A DNA stretch of 14,056 nt. Origin: Phoronis ovalis. Taxonomy: Eukaryota; Phoronida; Phoronidae. The translations under genes and the position numbers were made by a program. The stretch spans positions 1-14,056 of the forward strand of contig JAOXYB010034495.1 of the NCBI GenBank assembly GCA_028565635.1, in the 5' to 3' direction. The stretch's first letter is position 1, and every line of letters starts with the position of its first letter. The notes below the pieces were generated by a model. That model did no database searches and was not told where the DNA came from. It saw only the letters and a list, made by a program, of their open reading frames with translations. This document shows positions 1-8,790 of the stretch, piece after piece.

Positions 1-133
1 GAGAGTCACGTGAACATGTCTGAACTCGGCCTTACGTGACCTACATCTCTATCAAGATCTGTGGTTTACCACGGGTAACGTCTAGTTCTTAATATAATGA
101 AACGAATTAAGTATCGTACATGTACATACAAAC

Positions 134-267
134 CTTTGTGTAGTAAGCCTTCTGTACAGCTAACTGAGGGTCCAAAGGTCCAAACAACATCAACATTGTG
201 CTTGCATCGGGGTCAGATCTCGCTGCTAATTCCGTCTTCCAATCATAAACAATAGACTTACAAGAAC
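134..267 (-). CDS. ePHD gene, exon g (last exon visible; gene continues off the left edge)
   Basis: The acceptor CATCTACTATAG and the two opening bases match the phase-1 end of exon f, giving an IFSGSCKSIVYDWK join. The exon carries 44 codons, including DWKTELAARSDP and MLMLFGPLDPQLAVQKAYY, and ends ACAAAG|GTTTGT in phase 0. If the donor is used, the next exon lies left of position 1 or in 1-100, where I see nothing convincing. If not, the frame runs on seven codons to a stop at about 107-109. Both ends being plausible makes the C-terminus undetermined. Confidence 0.68.
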
Positions 268-3200
268 CTATAGTAGATGTATATAACCAATTGTTCAGCA
301 TAAAATCATTAGATGGATAAGTACTAAGTTTCTATCTATGGCTAATCTAATATGGACTTCTTATAAGGTCATCTTATATACATATGTGCCAGCAATTTTT
401 TTATCTGTTTTCCCAAATAATTGACTATTTTCTGCAATACACTGACCGATACTTTCAATGTTCCACCGTGCTTTTGAAAAGGAAAAGCATAAAGAGTTTG
501 TTTGCAGTTTAGGCATTCTCTAAATATGAACTTTATTGTTTCTACTACTAACCTTCTTGATAACATGTGGCCCCAATATACCGCTTTTAATGTATTCCCA
601 CACCCGACACGGGACCTAGCTACCCTTTAGTCCGAAGGTGCACAAGTCCGAAGGTGCATAAGCCCGAAAGCTGTTTTTTCACAGTCGTGAGCCTATAATC
701 TCATGTTTTCGAGCTAAACCCCGGAAAAGTCAACATATAATTATTATGTTAATCTCGGATTATAGAAGAAACATCCCGGCATGGTCCATTACGAATTCCT
801 GTTTTATAAAAGGTATTAAAAGATTATTTTGAGGTGTGAAATTAACAGTTTAACAAAATTGAATATAAAGATTATCACAGCTGGATTTGGTTAATACTTA
901 GTTCTAAATGGTATACGTAGTTAGGAACCGCATGAAAGCAGTTATAAACATGGGCTGATTTTTTCAGCATGCGAATTGGTGAACTTAAATAAATTTTAAA
1001 AAATCTTTACAAAATAGTGATGATTATTGCAAGTTTAAGGAACTTTTTCTAGAAGACAGCTATATATACAGACTAAGTTATTCCAACTTATCTTTACTTT
1101 AATGGATTACATTTTAAAATTCCATTTAAATTCGCTAAAGAAATGATATTTCCAGAACTTGCTGTCACATGTTCCAGGCATAATGCGAACCTTCGGACTA
1201 AAGTACCCCAAGCCACACAACACGAATGAATAAATAGCTAATTGAATAAATCTTTCTATCGGTACGATACATGATCGATTTCACAGAGTAACACTTTATT
1301 ACAAACAATTGGTTGTAAGCACCAACTGTACACTGTGATTAAAACTAAATATCATAGGAAGTTACAAATATACCTGAAAATATATCTTCTTGTGGTCTAT
1401 ATACAACTTCCAAATCATTCCGAAAGATTGCCGGATATAATATTTCAGCTTCTGCCCTTTGAAAATATTCCAAGTCACTGCTGGAATACTGTAAATGAGG
1501 CACAAGTTTATCGTTATCACTCCACAGAAATAATTCAGTCTTATTATCTTTTAGCAAAAATCCACGGATTCTGCCATCGCTATCCGTTTGCTTGTTCAAA
1601 AGTACAATTACTGTCACAAATGAATCGTCATCTTCCACACAATGCAGAAACGTGACCTTTTTTCCAATTCGTTTATTAAATTCCTTTAAGTTACTTTCAG
1701 TTTGTTTGTGAACAGAATCAGTTACAGGTTTCTGAGTCTGAATTTCTTTTCTTAGTCGATTGCCGTAATCAATATTGGCATTTATGTTTAACATATCTTT
1801 GCCGTTAAGATCACAAATCAGACGAATTATTTCATTGGTCCATTCATTCCTAAAATGACAATAAAATACTTGTCTTATTTTTTAACTGCAGATTTGTTCT
1901 GTTAAAATTACCTACGACATTGAATTGTGGGATGTCTCTGGATTTAGAAGCTTAAACAGTATACGTACATTTCAGAATTAGGTCGTTCTACTAGAATAAT
2001 GCGTACACATCATCAAACCTTCACAAGTAGAAATGGATTATTCATGTCTTAATTACACATCGCTTATACTACAGATCCAAATCTAGAGATTTTGAGCTTT
2101 TCCAGCCGGACTGCTGGAAAAATACAGGCTAGACACGTTGCGCGTCTCTAACTGGCTAGCGAGTACCATAATTATAGATTTATAAATATATCATATCACA
2201 TGCATTTTGATTTTAGAAAAAAGAACAATTTACTTCAGTGCTTCTGAAATAAGCTTGGTATAATACAACATTTGATGTGTTGTTAAAGGACTGCTTGGCA
2301 CACATCTTTGCCAGTTAAACACACATTTCTCATCAATGGTATATTCTTCGTCAGCAATATTAATCACTCGAGTTATCAAATCATTAACATCAGTAGAACC
2401 TTCAGCAAAAAACAGCAGACAATCTGAAATAAAAAGATAAACAGAATATACATAGGGTTTTCTACATTTCAGGACAGAAACATGAAGCCCGTAGCCCGTA
2501 GTCAAACAGGTGCATTCACCCTGAATTACCTGGATATGTTTTACAAGACTGCATTTTTTTCCTTGATCCAACAGTTATATAATTAGTAGTTGATGGTGAC
2601 TCAGATGTTCCAGTTGTGTTATTTCCCCTTGCCTCAATGTGAACATCATTTGCAGCTACTCCAAGATCTTTGTTTTTTGAGTTAGAAGCAGCGGGTGATG
2701 CTATCTTTTTCGTCGTTTTCGTAGCATCAGCAGTACTAGTTTTACCATATTTCTCGCCCTGTTTAGATGCAGCGGGGTTTTTGCTATGCATTCTTCCATT
2801 AGAAACAGATTTTTGTTTTACCTTAGGTTTATCTGCCAGGATATACCTTGTTTTGCGTTTTTTTAAAATGCTGTCAGAATCACTAGAATCACAACGAACT
2901 TTACGCTTCTGAGGAGCTTTAGTCGTTGATGCTTTAGATGAAAAATGTTTCTTTTTGTTTGATTTCTTAGCTAATCTGCCCTTATTCATTGCTTCCTGGT
3001 CTATTTCTGAATCAGAATCGTCAGAAACATTACTTGCTTTCGTACTATTTCTTATTTTAGAAAACACTTTCCTTTTGCGCTCCGTGGAATTTGTTCTTGA
3101 TAGTCGAACAACGCCAGGCGAATTTTCTCCACCATCTTCTATTTTAGTTGGAAAACTACGTTCGGGGCTTAGTTCCTCTGTATCTGTTCCTGTAAGAAAC

Positions 3201-5705
3201 ATTAATCAACTGATCAACTATTCATTTGTAAGTTGCAGAAGTGTTACAACTAAAACGAAAACAATAAAGTCATATTAAACCTTGTTTATTTGGCTATTGA
3301 TAAATATACTTGTAAATGCTTGTGTGCTTATAAGCAAAATGTATGAACGCTTCAAGTTTTTAATTATAGTTATATAAAGTTGTAGAATTACGAGTCTTTG
3401 AATATAAAGCATTGAACTGAGTACGCTAGTTTACCGGTCCACTTGTCTGTTTCTTCATATTCTCTTTGATGTGGCTCAGAACAGAAGACTCTGCAAGAAA
3501 TTAAAGTGAGCAGGCCAGCCTTTTAATGCGATTAAATTCAGGGCCAATTAAATTCCAATTTTGAAGCCTTGACAATTTCCTACTGCAAATGAGCTATGTG
3601 AATAACGTATTGTGTGACATCACTATGGGCTTCATTCACATGCACTTTTACAACTAATTGTTAGATTATAAATACTTTCCGGTTTGTGATTCTGTGTCTT
3701 GTATAGAGACCTATTCATTAAAAATTGCGTTTTGACAATTTTACAGACATGAAAATTCTTTGGCAGACAGGAAATAGATAAGCAACACCCCAAGAGGGGC
3801 ACATGGGTCAAACGGTGAGACCACATGCGCGAACGCAAAATCGTGTGAAAAGGGATATTTTTTTACAACTAGGTACGTAACGTGCTTTCCGTGTTAAGGG
3901 TATATATTTAGTTAAATATTGGCAAATAGAGTAGACTGTAGGTCTTCTAGAGGGTAGTTTCTTTACCATCAGTATTAAAAAAGAGTATATTTACACCAAC
4001 ATATATATGCAAAAAATCAGGGCGGCTTAACCAGCGCGGCAACATGTTTATATTAATAATCTAATGATGAATGAGGTCTACTAAAAGGCCACTTTTTAAA
4101 ACTGCAAGTCTTCCAAAGGGAAACTTTTTAGTAGACTATATAAATACTCGTTTAGTTTTTTTTTAGAACATATGTTCGTGCATGTAGACCCATCCTTTAC
4201 ACAAGTGACCTCCCCTGGGATCAAACCTTTGGTAGCAATACCTAACTCTCTAAGTATGTGAGAATGGATATATAAAATGTGTGTGTAGAAAGTATCTTAT
4301 CTATAAGAAGCAAACATTAATTTCATTTACTTATTCCTTATACCTCATACATTTAAATACACTTCTAAAAACGTAATATTGGCACGCCTAAAGCAATGGA
4401 ATATTCAAGCGTTATCTACAATCTTGTGATCTAGGAAAACAAGTGCCATTCATAGGTAAGTTTACACTATATGCTATAAGCTTAAATAACATTCTTAGAA
4501 TGTTAAGTTGTCCAGTTTGACCATATTCTCATGAATTGTTAAAAGTGGCATATATAAATGAAAAGCATACCTGTACTTAACACATTTGTGAACTTTGCCA
4601 TAACGCTTGTATATGGCCTCTCCACCCTCATGCATGGCCTGATGCACACAGTAAAAATGGAATGTTTTTCGACATTTTGGCAATGCACATCCAGATGTGG
4701 CGCAACTATGATGCGGTTTTTTGTCTTTATTTCTTGGAGGTTTACATATATGGCATATCTAAATGATAACAAAACAATTTCACATACCTATAATTTAATT
4801 TGTGTGTGATGGAATCCTTTGAAGGAAGAATTGGAGTTTGAGAATAAAAGAAGCTTTCACAATGTCTTTTTATTTATACATGCCGTTTATTAGTACTATT
4901 AACAGTAAATAATCCATATATAAAATTGCACGCAACCCCCCCCCCCATATGCATTCTGCAAGAGAACAGTGACCTTGTGATATATTCAGCGAACTTCAGT
5001 TTTAATTGATAATAGTCTATGACTTATAGAGCTGAATTTATCCTACTTCATCAGGGAGTCGACAGACATCATTATTTCAGTTGGTGACTAGATACTTCTA
5101 GTATCTATTGTATTTAGTCTTGTATCATCAAAGCTATATATAAAATCACGATACATATAAAAAGGAGAACCTTTGAATCTACCTATGGAGCTGTTATAAA
5201 TATCAGCTATTGCTTACGTAGCACGCTTTCTATATGCTGAACACACATTTAACATGTTTGTCTTCGTTATTTTAAGGTGTCACATAATGCTTTTTACAGT
5301 ACAAAGTACCATATACATCAAATATTAGAATTATTCAAATCCATGCAAATAATTAATAATTGTACTAATAATACACACATGTACAGTATTCAGTATCACC
5401 TTGTAGTGACATCTGGTGCCTCTGCCAAGATGATTTGTAATATCTGTTGTGAGAGGCCAGAAATAGTATATATTTGCATAGTCAAACTTTGATTTGTAAC
5501 GATACCAGTTTTAGGCAACTTTTAAGTTGGATGAACCATTTAATAATTTTAATTACAAATAAAAAGCTTTGATAGTGTTGTTTTAAAAGTTGATAATTAC
5601 AATACTTACCAAACCTCGTCCTCTTCTTAGTTCTTTCTGAACATCTTCAGGGTAAAAGCCTCCACAAGGAATGAATCGATATTGACATAGTGCAGGTGAA
5701 TATTG
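134..5705 (-). CDS. Seven-exon partial gene for an ePHD zinc-finger protein, both ends missing
   Basis: I joined seven exons (5705-5610, 4758-4571, 3490-3435, 3189-2530, 2423-2234, 1849-1374, 267-134) at GT-AG introns; the phases at the six junctions (0, 2, 1, 1, 2, 1) all agree and the joined frame has no stop over about 600 residues. Residues 15-102 of this partial protein look like an extended PHD finger: the EDVQKELRRGRGL lead-in, CxxC at 34-37, GC at 55-56, C61, FHxxC at 65-69 and a final FCSEPH at 97-102. This pattern is known from the PHF6, PHF11, PHF7 and G2E3 group, nuclear proteins that bind DNA, chromatin or partners. A 220-residue basic, serine-rich linker with clear nuclear localisation signals follows, then about 265 residues with no family I recognise. 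The start codon and the zinc knuckle normally preceding the ePHD core are not found; the 3' end lies off the window. PHF11-like is my best guess, but no orthology is shown. Confidence 0.82.
268..620. other. Intron sequence with an unresolved open frame
   Basis: This is the downstream part (in gene direction) of the intron between exons f and g. The minus-strand stretch from about 538 to 369 is open and begins after a weak acceptor (GTTCATATTTAG), but neither open frame fits the phase-1 end of exon f; the phase-compatible frame stops after three codons. I treat it as intron. Confidence 0.5.
621..1205. mobile_element. Non-autonomous DNA transposon / MITE (element 1)
   Basis: The left end at 621-639 (TACCCTTTAGTCCGAAGGT) and the right end at 1187-1205, read inverted (TACTTTAGTCCGAAGGTTC), share TTTAGTCCGAAGGT, forming imperfect terminal inverted repeats around about 585 bp. 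Inside the left end the motif AGTCCGAAGGTGCA is repeated at once (629-642, 645-658), and a third, weaker copy AGCCCGAAAG follows. The right end is preceded outward by GGGG when inverted. No ORF of transposase size is present, so movement would need a transposase supplied elsewhere. The target-site duplication is not clear. It lies in the ePHD gene intron between exons f and g. Confidence 0.6.
1374..1849 (-). CDS. ePHD gene, exon f (unassigned C-terminal region)
   Basis: A 476-nt exon runs from acceptor ATTGTCATTTTAG to donor TTTTCAG|GTATAT; its first base completes the split lysine codon of exon e and the phase out is 1. It encodes NEWTNEIIRLICDLNGKD, then a charged stretch with KQTESNLKEF, then a segment that looks like alternating strands (GKKVTFLHCVEDDDSFVTVI, RIRGFLLKDNKTELFLW) and ends near RPQEDIFS. 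The balanced composition and unbroken frame argue for a real folded domain, not a chance ORF. I see no known motif. Reading through the donor gives nine more codons before a stop at 1345-1347. Confidence 0.8.
1850..2233 (-). other. Intron between exons e and f
   Basis: A 384-nt AT-rich intron with GT (GTAAAT) and AG (CATTTTAG) ends on the minus strand. Apart from a slightly GC-richer stretch near 2100-2160 containing CCAGCCGGACTGCTGGA, which can fold on itself, I see nothing in it. Confidence 0.7.
2234..2423 (-). CDS. ePHD gene, exon e (start of unassigned C-terminal region)
   Basis: The acceptor TTATCTTTTTATTTCAG is excellent, and the first two bases complete a GAT codon with the last base of exon d. 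The product runs from DCLLFFAEGSTDVNDL through CVFNWQRCVPSSPL to YYTKLISEAL, with mixed hydrophobic and polar residues suggesting a folded helical domain. The exon ends at CTGAA|GTAAAT. This donor overlaps an in-frame stop: unspliced RNA reads AAG TAA, while splicing replaces it by AAG from the next exon. The stop at 2230-2232 could therefore also serve as a real end of a shorter isoform. I do not recognise the family. Confidence 0.78.
2530..3189 (-). CDS. ePHD gene, exon d (basic, serine-rich nuclear linker)
   Basis: A 660-nt open exon runs from acceptor TGTTTCTTACAG to donor CATATCCAG|GTAATT, with phase 2-in and 1-out matching its neighbours. It encodes about 220 residues of low-complexity, probably disordered sequence rich in Lys, Ser, Thr and Asn. 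Candidate nuclear localisation signals include ERKRKVFSK, KKSNKKKHF, APQKRKVR and LKKRKTRY. Acidic serine clusters (DDSDSEID and SSDSDS) are typical casein kinase 2 substrates. No globular domain is seen. If the intron is retained, the frame reads a few codons past the donor and stops, giving a short ePHD-plus-linker isoform. A plus-strand open frame over 2670-3278 is a shadow of this exon. Confidence 0.85.
3435..3490 (-). CDS. ePHD gene, exon c (last zinc ligands)
   Basis: This is a 56-nt micro-exon. The acceptor TTTAATTTCTTGCAG is strong; the donor GACCG|GTAAAC is moderate. Its first base completes the split arginine codon left by exon b, giving KYRVFCSEPHQREYEE. FCSEPH supplies the closing Cys and His of the ePHD, here spaced Cx3H rather than the common Cx2H. 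The exon is invisible to ORF length filters; phase agreement on both sides and completion of the zinc-ligand series are the evidence. Confidence 0.8.
3491..4570 (-). other. Intron between exons b and c
   Basis: A 1080-nt AT-rich intron of the ePHD gene. It contains the hairpin at 4076-4136 and a short minus-strand open frame at 3632-3838 with no splice or motif support. Nothing else is recognisable. Confidence 0.7.
4076..4136. repeat. Intronic inverted repeat / hairpin
   Basis: GTCTACTAAAA at 4076-4086 is the exact reverse complement of TTTTAGTAGAC at 4126-4136; two further pairs (one G-T) extend the stem to 13 bp around a loop of about 35 nt. A related GTAGACT lies at 3932-3938. It may be a very short foldback element. 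Confidence 0.6.
4571..4758 (-). CDS. ePHD gene, exon b (core of the ePHD zinc finger)
   Basis: The exon runs from acceptor TTTTGTTATCATTTAG to donor TACAG|GTATGC and ends in phase 2. It starts ICHICKPP, supplying the CxxC pair, continues to GCALPKCRKTFHFYC, which contributes C56, C61, H66 and C69 (partial-protein numbering), and ends near KCVKY. The FHxxC step after a GCxxxxC is the hallmark of ePHD domains. The loop between CxxC and GC is about 18 residues and rich in Lys, His and Pro, longer than the usual compact GA-T-GC stretch in vertebrate members. It adds extra His and Cys (HHSC at 48-51), so ligand assignment of the first site is uncertain. Confidence 0.85.
4759..5609 (-). other. Intron between exons a and b
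   Basis: An 851-nt intron. It holds an 11-base C run at 4936-4946, the most extreme homopolymer in the window, and a small hairpin at 5089-5107 (TAGATAC, loop TTCTA, GTATCTA). A plus-strand open frame at 5277-5492 has no supporting splice signals or motifs and is ignored. Confidence 0.65.
5610..5705 (-). CDS. ePHD gene, exon a (lead-in to the zinc finger)
   Basis: This exon gives 32 codons in phase 0, from acceptor TATTTCTAG to donor TTTG|GTAAGT, a near-perfect donor. It encodes YSPAL, then GGFYPEDVQKELRRGRGL. In ePHD proteins of the PHF6/PHF11/G2E3 group the same place holds a 'G-F-x-x-E-D-V-x-K-E-x-x-R-G' helix between the zinc knuckle and the first CxxC, so the match is specific. The preceding exon should end in an HxxCL-type segment; I did not find a convincing one between 5706 and 6650. 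The exon is too short for ordinary ORF calling and is supported by its phase match to the next exon. Confidence 0.78.
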
Positions 5706-6600
5706 CTAGAAATATGATTAGACATTTTTGTTACTAACGCACAAATCTGGAATCTATAGCAGAAATTATACTAGTAGATCAGAACAACCTTGCATTTACA
5801 GCAAACAGTTTACTGCCAAAGTGAACAAGCCATGCTTCTACAACAGGAGCTCTATTACCACAGCAAACAAGCCTAGCACCTACAACAGAAATTCTACATA
5901 ATATAAACAGATAGCTAGAAACATTAAAAATATATATTATAAATTTATAATAGTTATAATAACTGTAATTAAAGGTGCAAATTCTTAAACAGCATTTACA
6001 TGTATTAACAATCAATATGTGATTACTTAGTTTATTTTACTGTATTTCTATACCCATATCAAAATAGACCATGTCTGAGTCATATTGTTATGCTTTATTT
6101 CATTTTATTTAGTGTTTCGCAATTCCACGAGATATTTTATAATATTGGTATTGTGTCCCTGAAGTTGGCCTGGTGCTTTACACTTGGACCCATGACTGAA
6201 AAAGGCAAGAAGGCTGATATTTAATTTGGGGGCTTTTTTATCCCTTTAATGAAATTTTAATTAACATTATTGTTCTGGATTTTTACATGCTTGTCTGTGC
6301 TCTCTGATACTCTTTTTGGACATAATTTGAATACAGATTGTTTCCAAAAAAATGTTAATTTATATGCAATAAGTTAATACATTTTAATTAGATACCTGTC
6401 TGTATTTAATATACCTTGGTCTTTCAGAACAGAGACAGGACAAAAATTTGACAATAAAAGATTGCCCATTTATTGGAACTGTACATATGTAACCTATTAC
6501 TATATCACTGCAACTACAAAATGCACTCTTGAACATAACACAATGATGCAGCCATCAAGAGAAGTTATTAGTGATACATTTATCTTCCGACAGGTAGCGC
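5706..6600. other. Presumed 5' intron of the ePHD gene, first exon unresolved
   Basis: The missing first coding exon of the ePHD gene should lie here or further right. A minus-strand open frame ends near 6395 at a phase-0 donor CAGACAG|GTATCT and starts with an ATG about 45 codons earlier, so it could join exon a, but it lacks the expected HxxC step. A minus-strand polypyrimidine acceptor, TTCTTGCCTTTTTCAG, at about 6190-6205 has no fitting exon. A block at 6110-6235 is slightly less AT-rich and may be an old repeat. A short tandem repeat sits at 5781-5897. Confidence 0.4.
5781..5897. repeat. Imperfect tandem repeat, about 42 bp, three copies
   Basis: Successive copies start AACAACCTTGCATTTACAGC, AACAAGCCATGCTTCTACAA and AACAAGCCTAGCACCTACAA. 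They are similar but not identical, and the third is partial. They account for the repetitive minus-strand open frame at 5779-6015, which is not coding. Confidence 0.55.
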
Positions 6601-6636
6601 TTCAGAGCTTTACATTGCCTGCTGGACTGAAAAGTA

Positions 6637-6664
6637 TTACGTCATTCGTTTAGCGCCTGCGCAC
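6637..6664. promoter_or_regulatory. Probable divergent promoter core with ATF/CREB-like and NRF1-like sites
   Basis: TTACGTCA at 6637-6644 matches the CRE/ATF site family with one change from TGACGTCA. GCGCCTGCGCAC at 6653-6664 reads inverted as GTGCGCAGGCGC, one base off the NRF1 consensus. Such palindromic GC motifs are otherwise almost absent from this AT-rich window. They sit upstream of the minus-strand ePHD gene and just before a plus-strand segment ending in a consensus donor, so a bidirectional promoter is likely. The transcription start sites are not known. Confidence 0.5.
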
Positions 6665-6669
6665 TAGTA

Positions 6670-6829
6670 TGCTTCTTCAATGTTTTCGGCAGATGATGGA
6701 TGTGCATGGATGTTATGCTGATGTGCTGTTGAATCATTGATTTTAAAAGTTATTTGGATACGGGGATATAAGAAGCGGAGTAGTCAAGGAAAAGGCAGAA
6801 GCAAACATTTGGTGGAATTTAATAGGGAA
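6670..6829 (+). other. Putative non-coding first exon of a plus-strand transcript
   Basis: The segment after the promoter ends in AATAGGGAA|GTAAGTG, a full donor match (GTAAGT). It contains several ATGs, for example in GGATGTGCATGGATG, but all lead to stops within about 15 codons, so it would be 5' UTR with short upstream ORFs. The left boundary is a guess. No coding exon of this transcript is identified in the window; it probably lies to the right. Confidence 0.4.
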
Positions 6830-7089
6830 GTAAGTGTTTTCGAACTTCGGCTAGTCTAAGATATGATACATAAATGGAGTGCAATGTTGTAGATTTTTAC
6901 ATATTCTATGATCCCTACACTCATATTTTCGGAGAATTTTGTATTTCCCAAATTTCGTACACCCCCCAAAATTAAAAAAAATAATTATTTTATTTTTATA
7001 TGAATTTGAGAAGAATTACCGTAGTTTACCATGCCACAGACATTTGCTTTTCTGGGAAATCATTTATTTTAATTAGTTAAACAGTATTT

Positions 7090-8217
7090 GGCTTTTTACG
7101 TTGCGTCAAGGTTTTTGCATTCTATCTAATTGCATATCTGTATGTGGCTACATACATTGAGCCAAGGTTTTCGCATGCTGTCTAATTGTGTATCTGTATG
7201 TGGCTTTTTACATTGCGCCAATGTTGTTGCATGCTGTCTAATTTGTAACTGCATGTGGCCTATTACATTGTGCCAAGGTTTTTGCATTCTATTTAAATGC
7301 GTATCTCTATGTGGCTTTATACATTGCGCCAAGGTTTTTGCATTCTGTGTAATTATGTATCTGTATGTGGCTTTATACATTGCGCCAAGGTTTTTGCATT
7401 CTATCTAATGGTGTATCTGTATTGGCTTTATATACATTGCGCCAATGTTTTTGCATGCTGTCTAATTGTGTATCTATATGTGGCTTTGTACATTGCGCCA
7501 AGGTTTTTGCATTCTGTATAGTTATGTATCTGTATGTGGCTTTATACATTGCGCCAAGATTTTTGCATGTCATCTAATTTGTAACTGCATGTGTCTTATT
7601 ACATTGCGCCAAGGCTTTTGCATTCTATCTAATGGTGTATCTGTATGTGGCTTTATACATTGCGCCATTGTGCCAAGGTTTTTACATGCTGTCAAATATG
7701 TAACTGCATGTGTCTTATTACATTGTGCCAAGTTTTTTTTGCATTCTATCTAATGGTGTATCTGTATTTGGCTTTATACATTGCACAAGGTTTTTGCATG
7801 CTGTCTATGTGACTGTATGTGGGCTATTACATTGCGCCAAGGCTTTTGCATTCTATTTAAATGTGTATCTCTATGTGGCTTTATACATTGAGCCAAGGTT
7901 TTTGCATTCTGTATAATTGTGTATCTGTATACATTGCACCAAGGTTTTTGCATGCTGTCTAATTTGTAACTGCATGTCTTTATTACATTGCCTCAAGATT
8001 TTTACATGCTGTATACTTTGTGACTGTACTTGACCTGTTACATTCCGCCAAGGTTTTTGCAATCTATCTAATTGCATATCTCAATGTGGCTCTATACACT
8101 GTCAAGGTTTTTGCACGCTGTCTAATTGTGTATCTGTATGTATCATAACTTTTTACGTTGTGCAAAGGTTTTTGCATGCTGTCTAATTTGTAACTGTATG
8201 TGACCTATTACATTGCA
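7090..8217. repeat. Minisatellite, 56-57 bp unit, about 20 copies
   Basis: The anchor ATTGCGCCAAGGTTTTTGCA recurs about every 56-57 bp, for example near 7323, 7379, 7436, 7493, 7549 and 7604. Two unit types differ in the second half: one reads TGTATCTGTATGTGGC, the other TTTGTAACTGCATGTG. The second type occurs near 7240, 7579, 7696, 7961 and 8186, with diverged forms near 7806 and 8018. Copies near 7936 and 8098 are shortened. Because 57 is 19 codons, long open frames run through the array on both strands; their repetitive Cys-Gly-Phe-Ile products are artefacts. The array lies in the presumed first intron of the plus-strand transcript. Confidence 0.95.
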
Positions 8218-8790
8218 ATGATGGGAACTGTGTTGCATAATTTTATGTTCGAAAATCAAGAGAATACCAGTACATAGCACAACTAACAAGATCAATTGTA
8301 GGCTAGACATGAAGACTACGAAATGTTTATGAAGCAGCCATGTACATCCTATAAATAAGATGTACAACAGAATATAAAATAACCAGAAAACTTATGATGC
8401 ATGATATGGAAACCTTTAAGCAGTACATGCTGGCAAAGGAAACAAGTTTTCTTTAGAAAAACAATGACCTGAATCATTTCTGATTAAAACTGTTCCCAAC
8501 ATTAAACTTAATATTCACATTCAACTGCACTAGACAGTATTATTAGTCGATCATTTTGGTTCAGACTTTACTGTTCATACTGTTTCCCTGAGAAGATTAT
8601 TTATTTCGTCATGCCTAAAAAGCAATGCAAATAAATACATAATTTTTCCTAAGGAACCACATTGTATACACTATGCTTCCACATATTAATTATAAGCTAT
8701 TATCATCTTGTATGTTTGATATTTTAATAATTAAAATTATAGTAATCATGTTACTCAAGTATTTGTGAAGAAAGATAATTGAAAATAATA
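8218..8790. other. AT-rich intron-like sequence
   Basis: I see no exon, repeat or structured element here. Short open frames lack splice support. It would be intron of the plus-strand transcript. Confidence 0.5.

Noticed and set aside
369-566. Minus-strand open frame that might be an extra exon between f and g
   Set aside because: No open frame after its acceptor fits the phase-1 end of exon f, whereas exon g fits exactly.
1335-1655. Plus-strand 106-codon frame
   Set aside because: Antisense shadow of exon f, whose splice borders and phase support the minus strand.
2670-3278. Plus-strand open frames
   Set aside because: Antisense shadows of the basic linker exon d; hydrophobic composition arises from complementing Lys/Ser codons.
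5708-5760. FQICAL frame just upstream of exon a, resembling the xxxCAL step of a zinc knuckle
   Set aside because: The implied intron would be only about 29 nt, too short, and the segment lacks the His ligand.
5779-6015. Minus-strand 78-codon frame with repeated residues
   Set aside because: Explained by the 42 bp imperfect tandem repeat; no splice signals or motif.
6400-6545. Minus-strand frame beginning at an ATG and ending at a phase-0 donor, considered as first exon of the ePHD gene
   Set aside because: Length is within chance at this base composition and it lacks the expected HxxC knuckle; noted but not called.
7126-8077. Many overlapping open frames with Cys-Gly-Phe-Ile-His repeats on both strands
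   Set aside because: They are translations of the 56-57 bp minisatellite; the frames persist because the unit is near 19 codons.
7090-8217. CRISPR array or bacterial repeat
   Set aside because: Units are contiguous without spacers and the setting is a eukaryotic intron.
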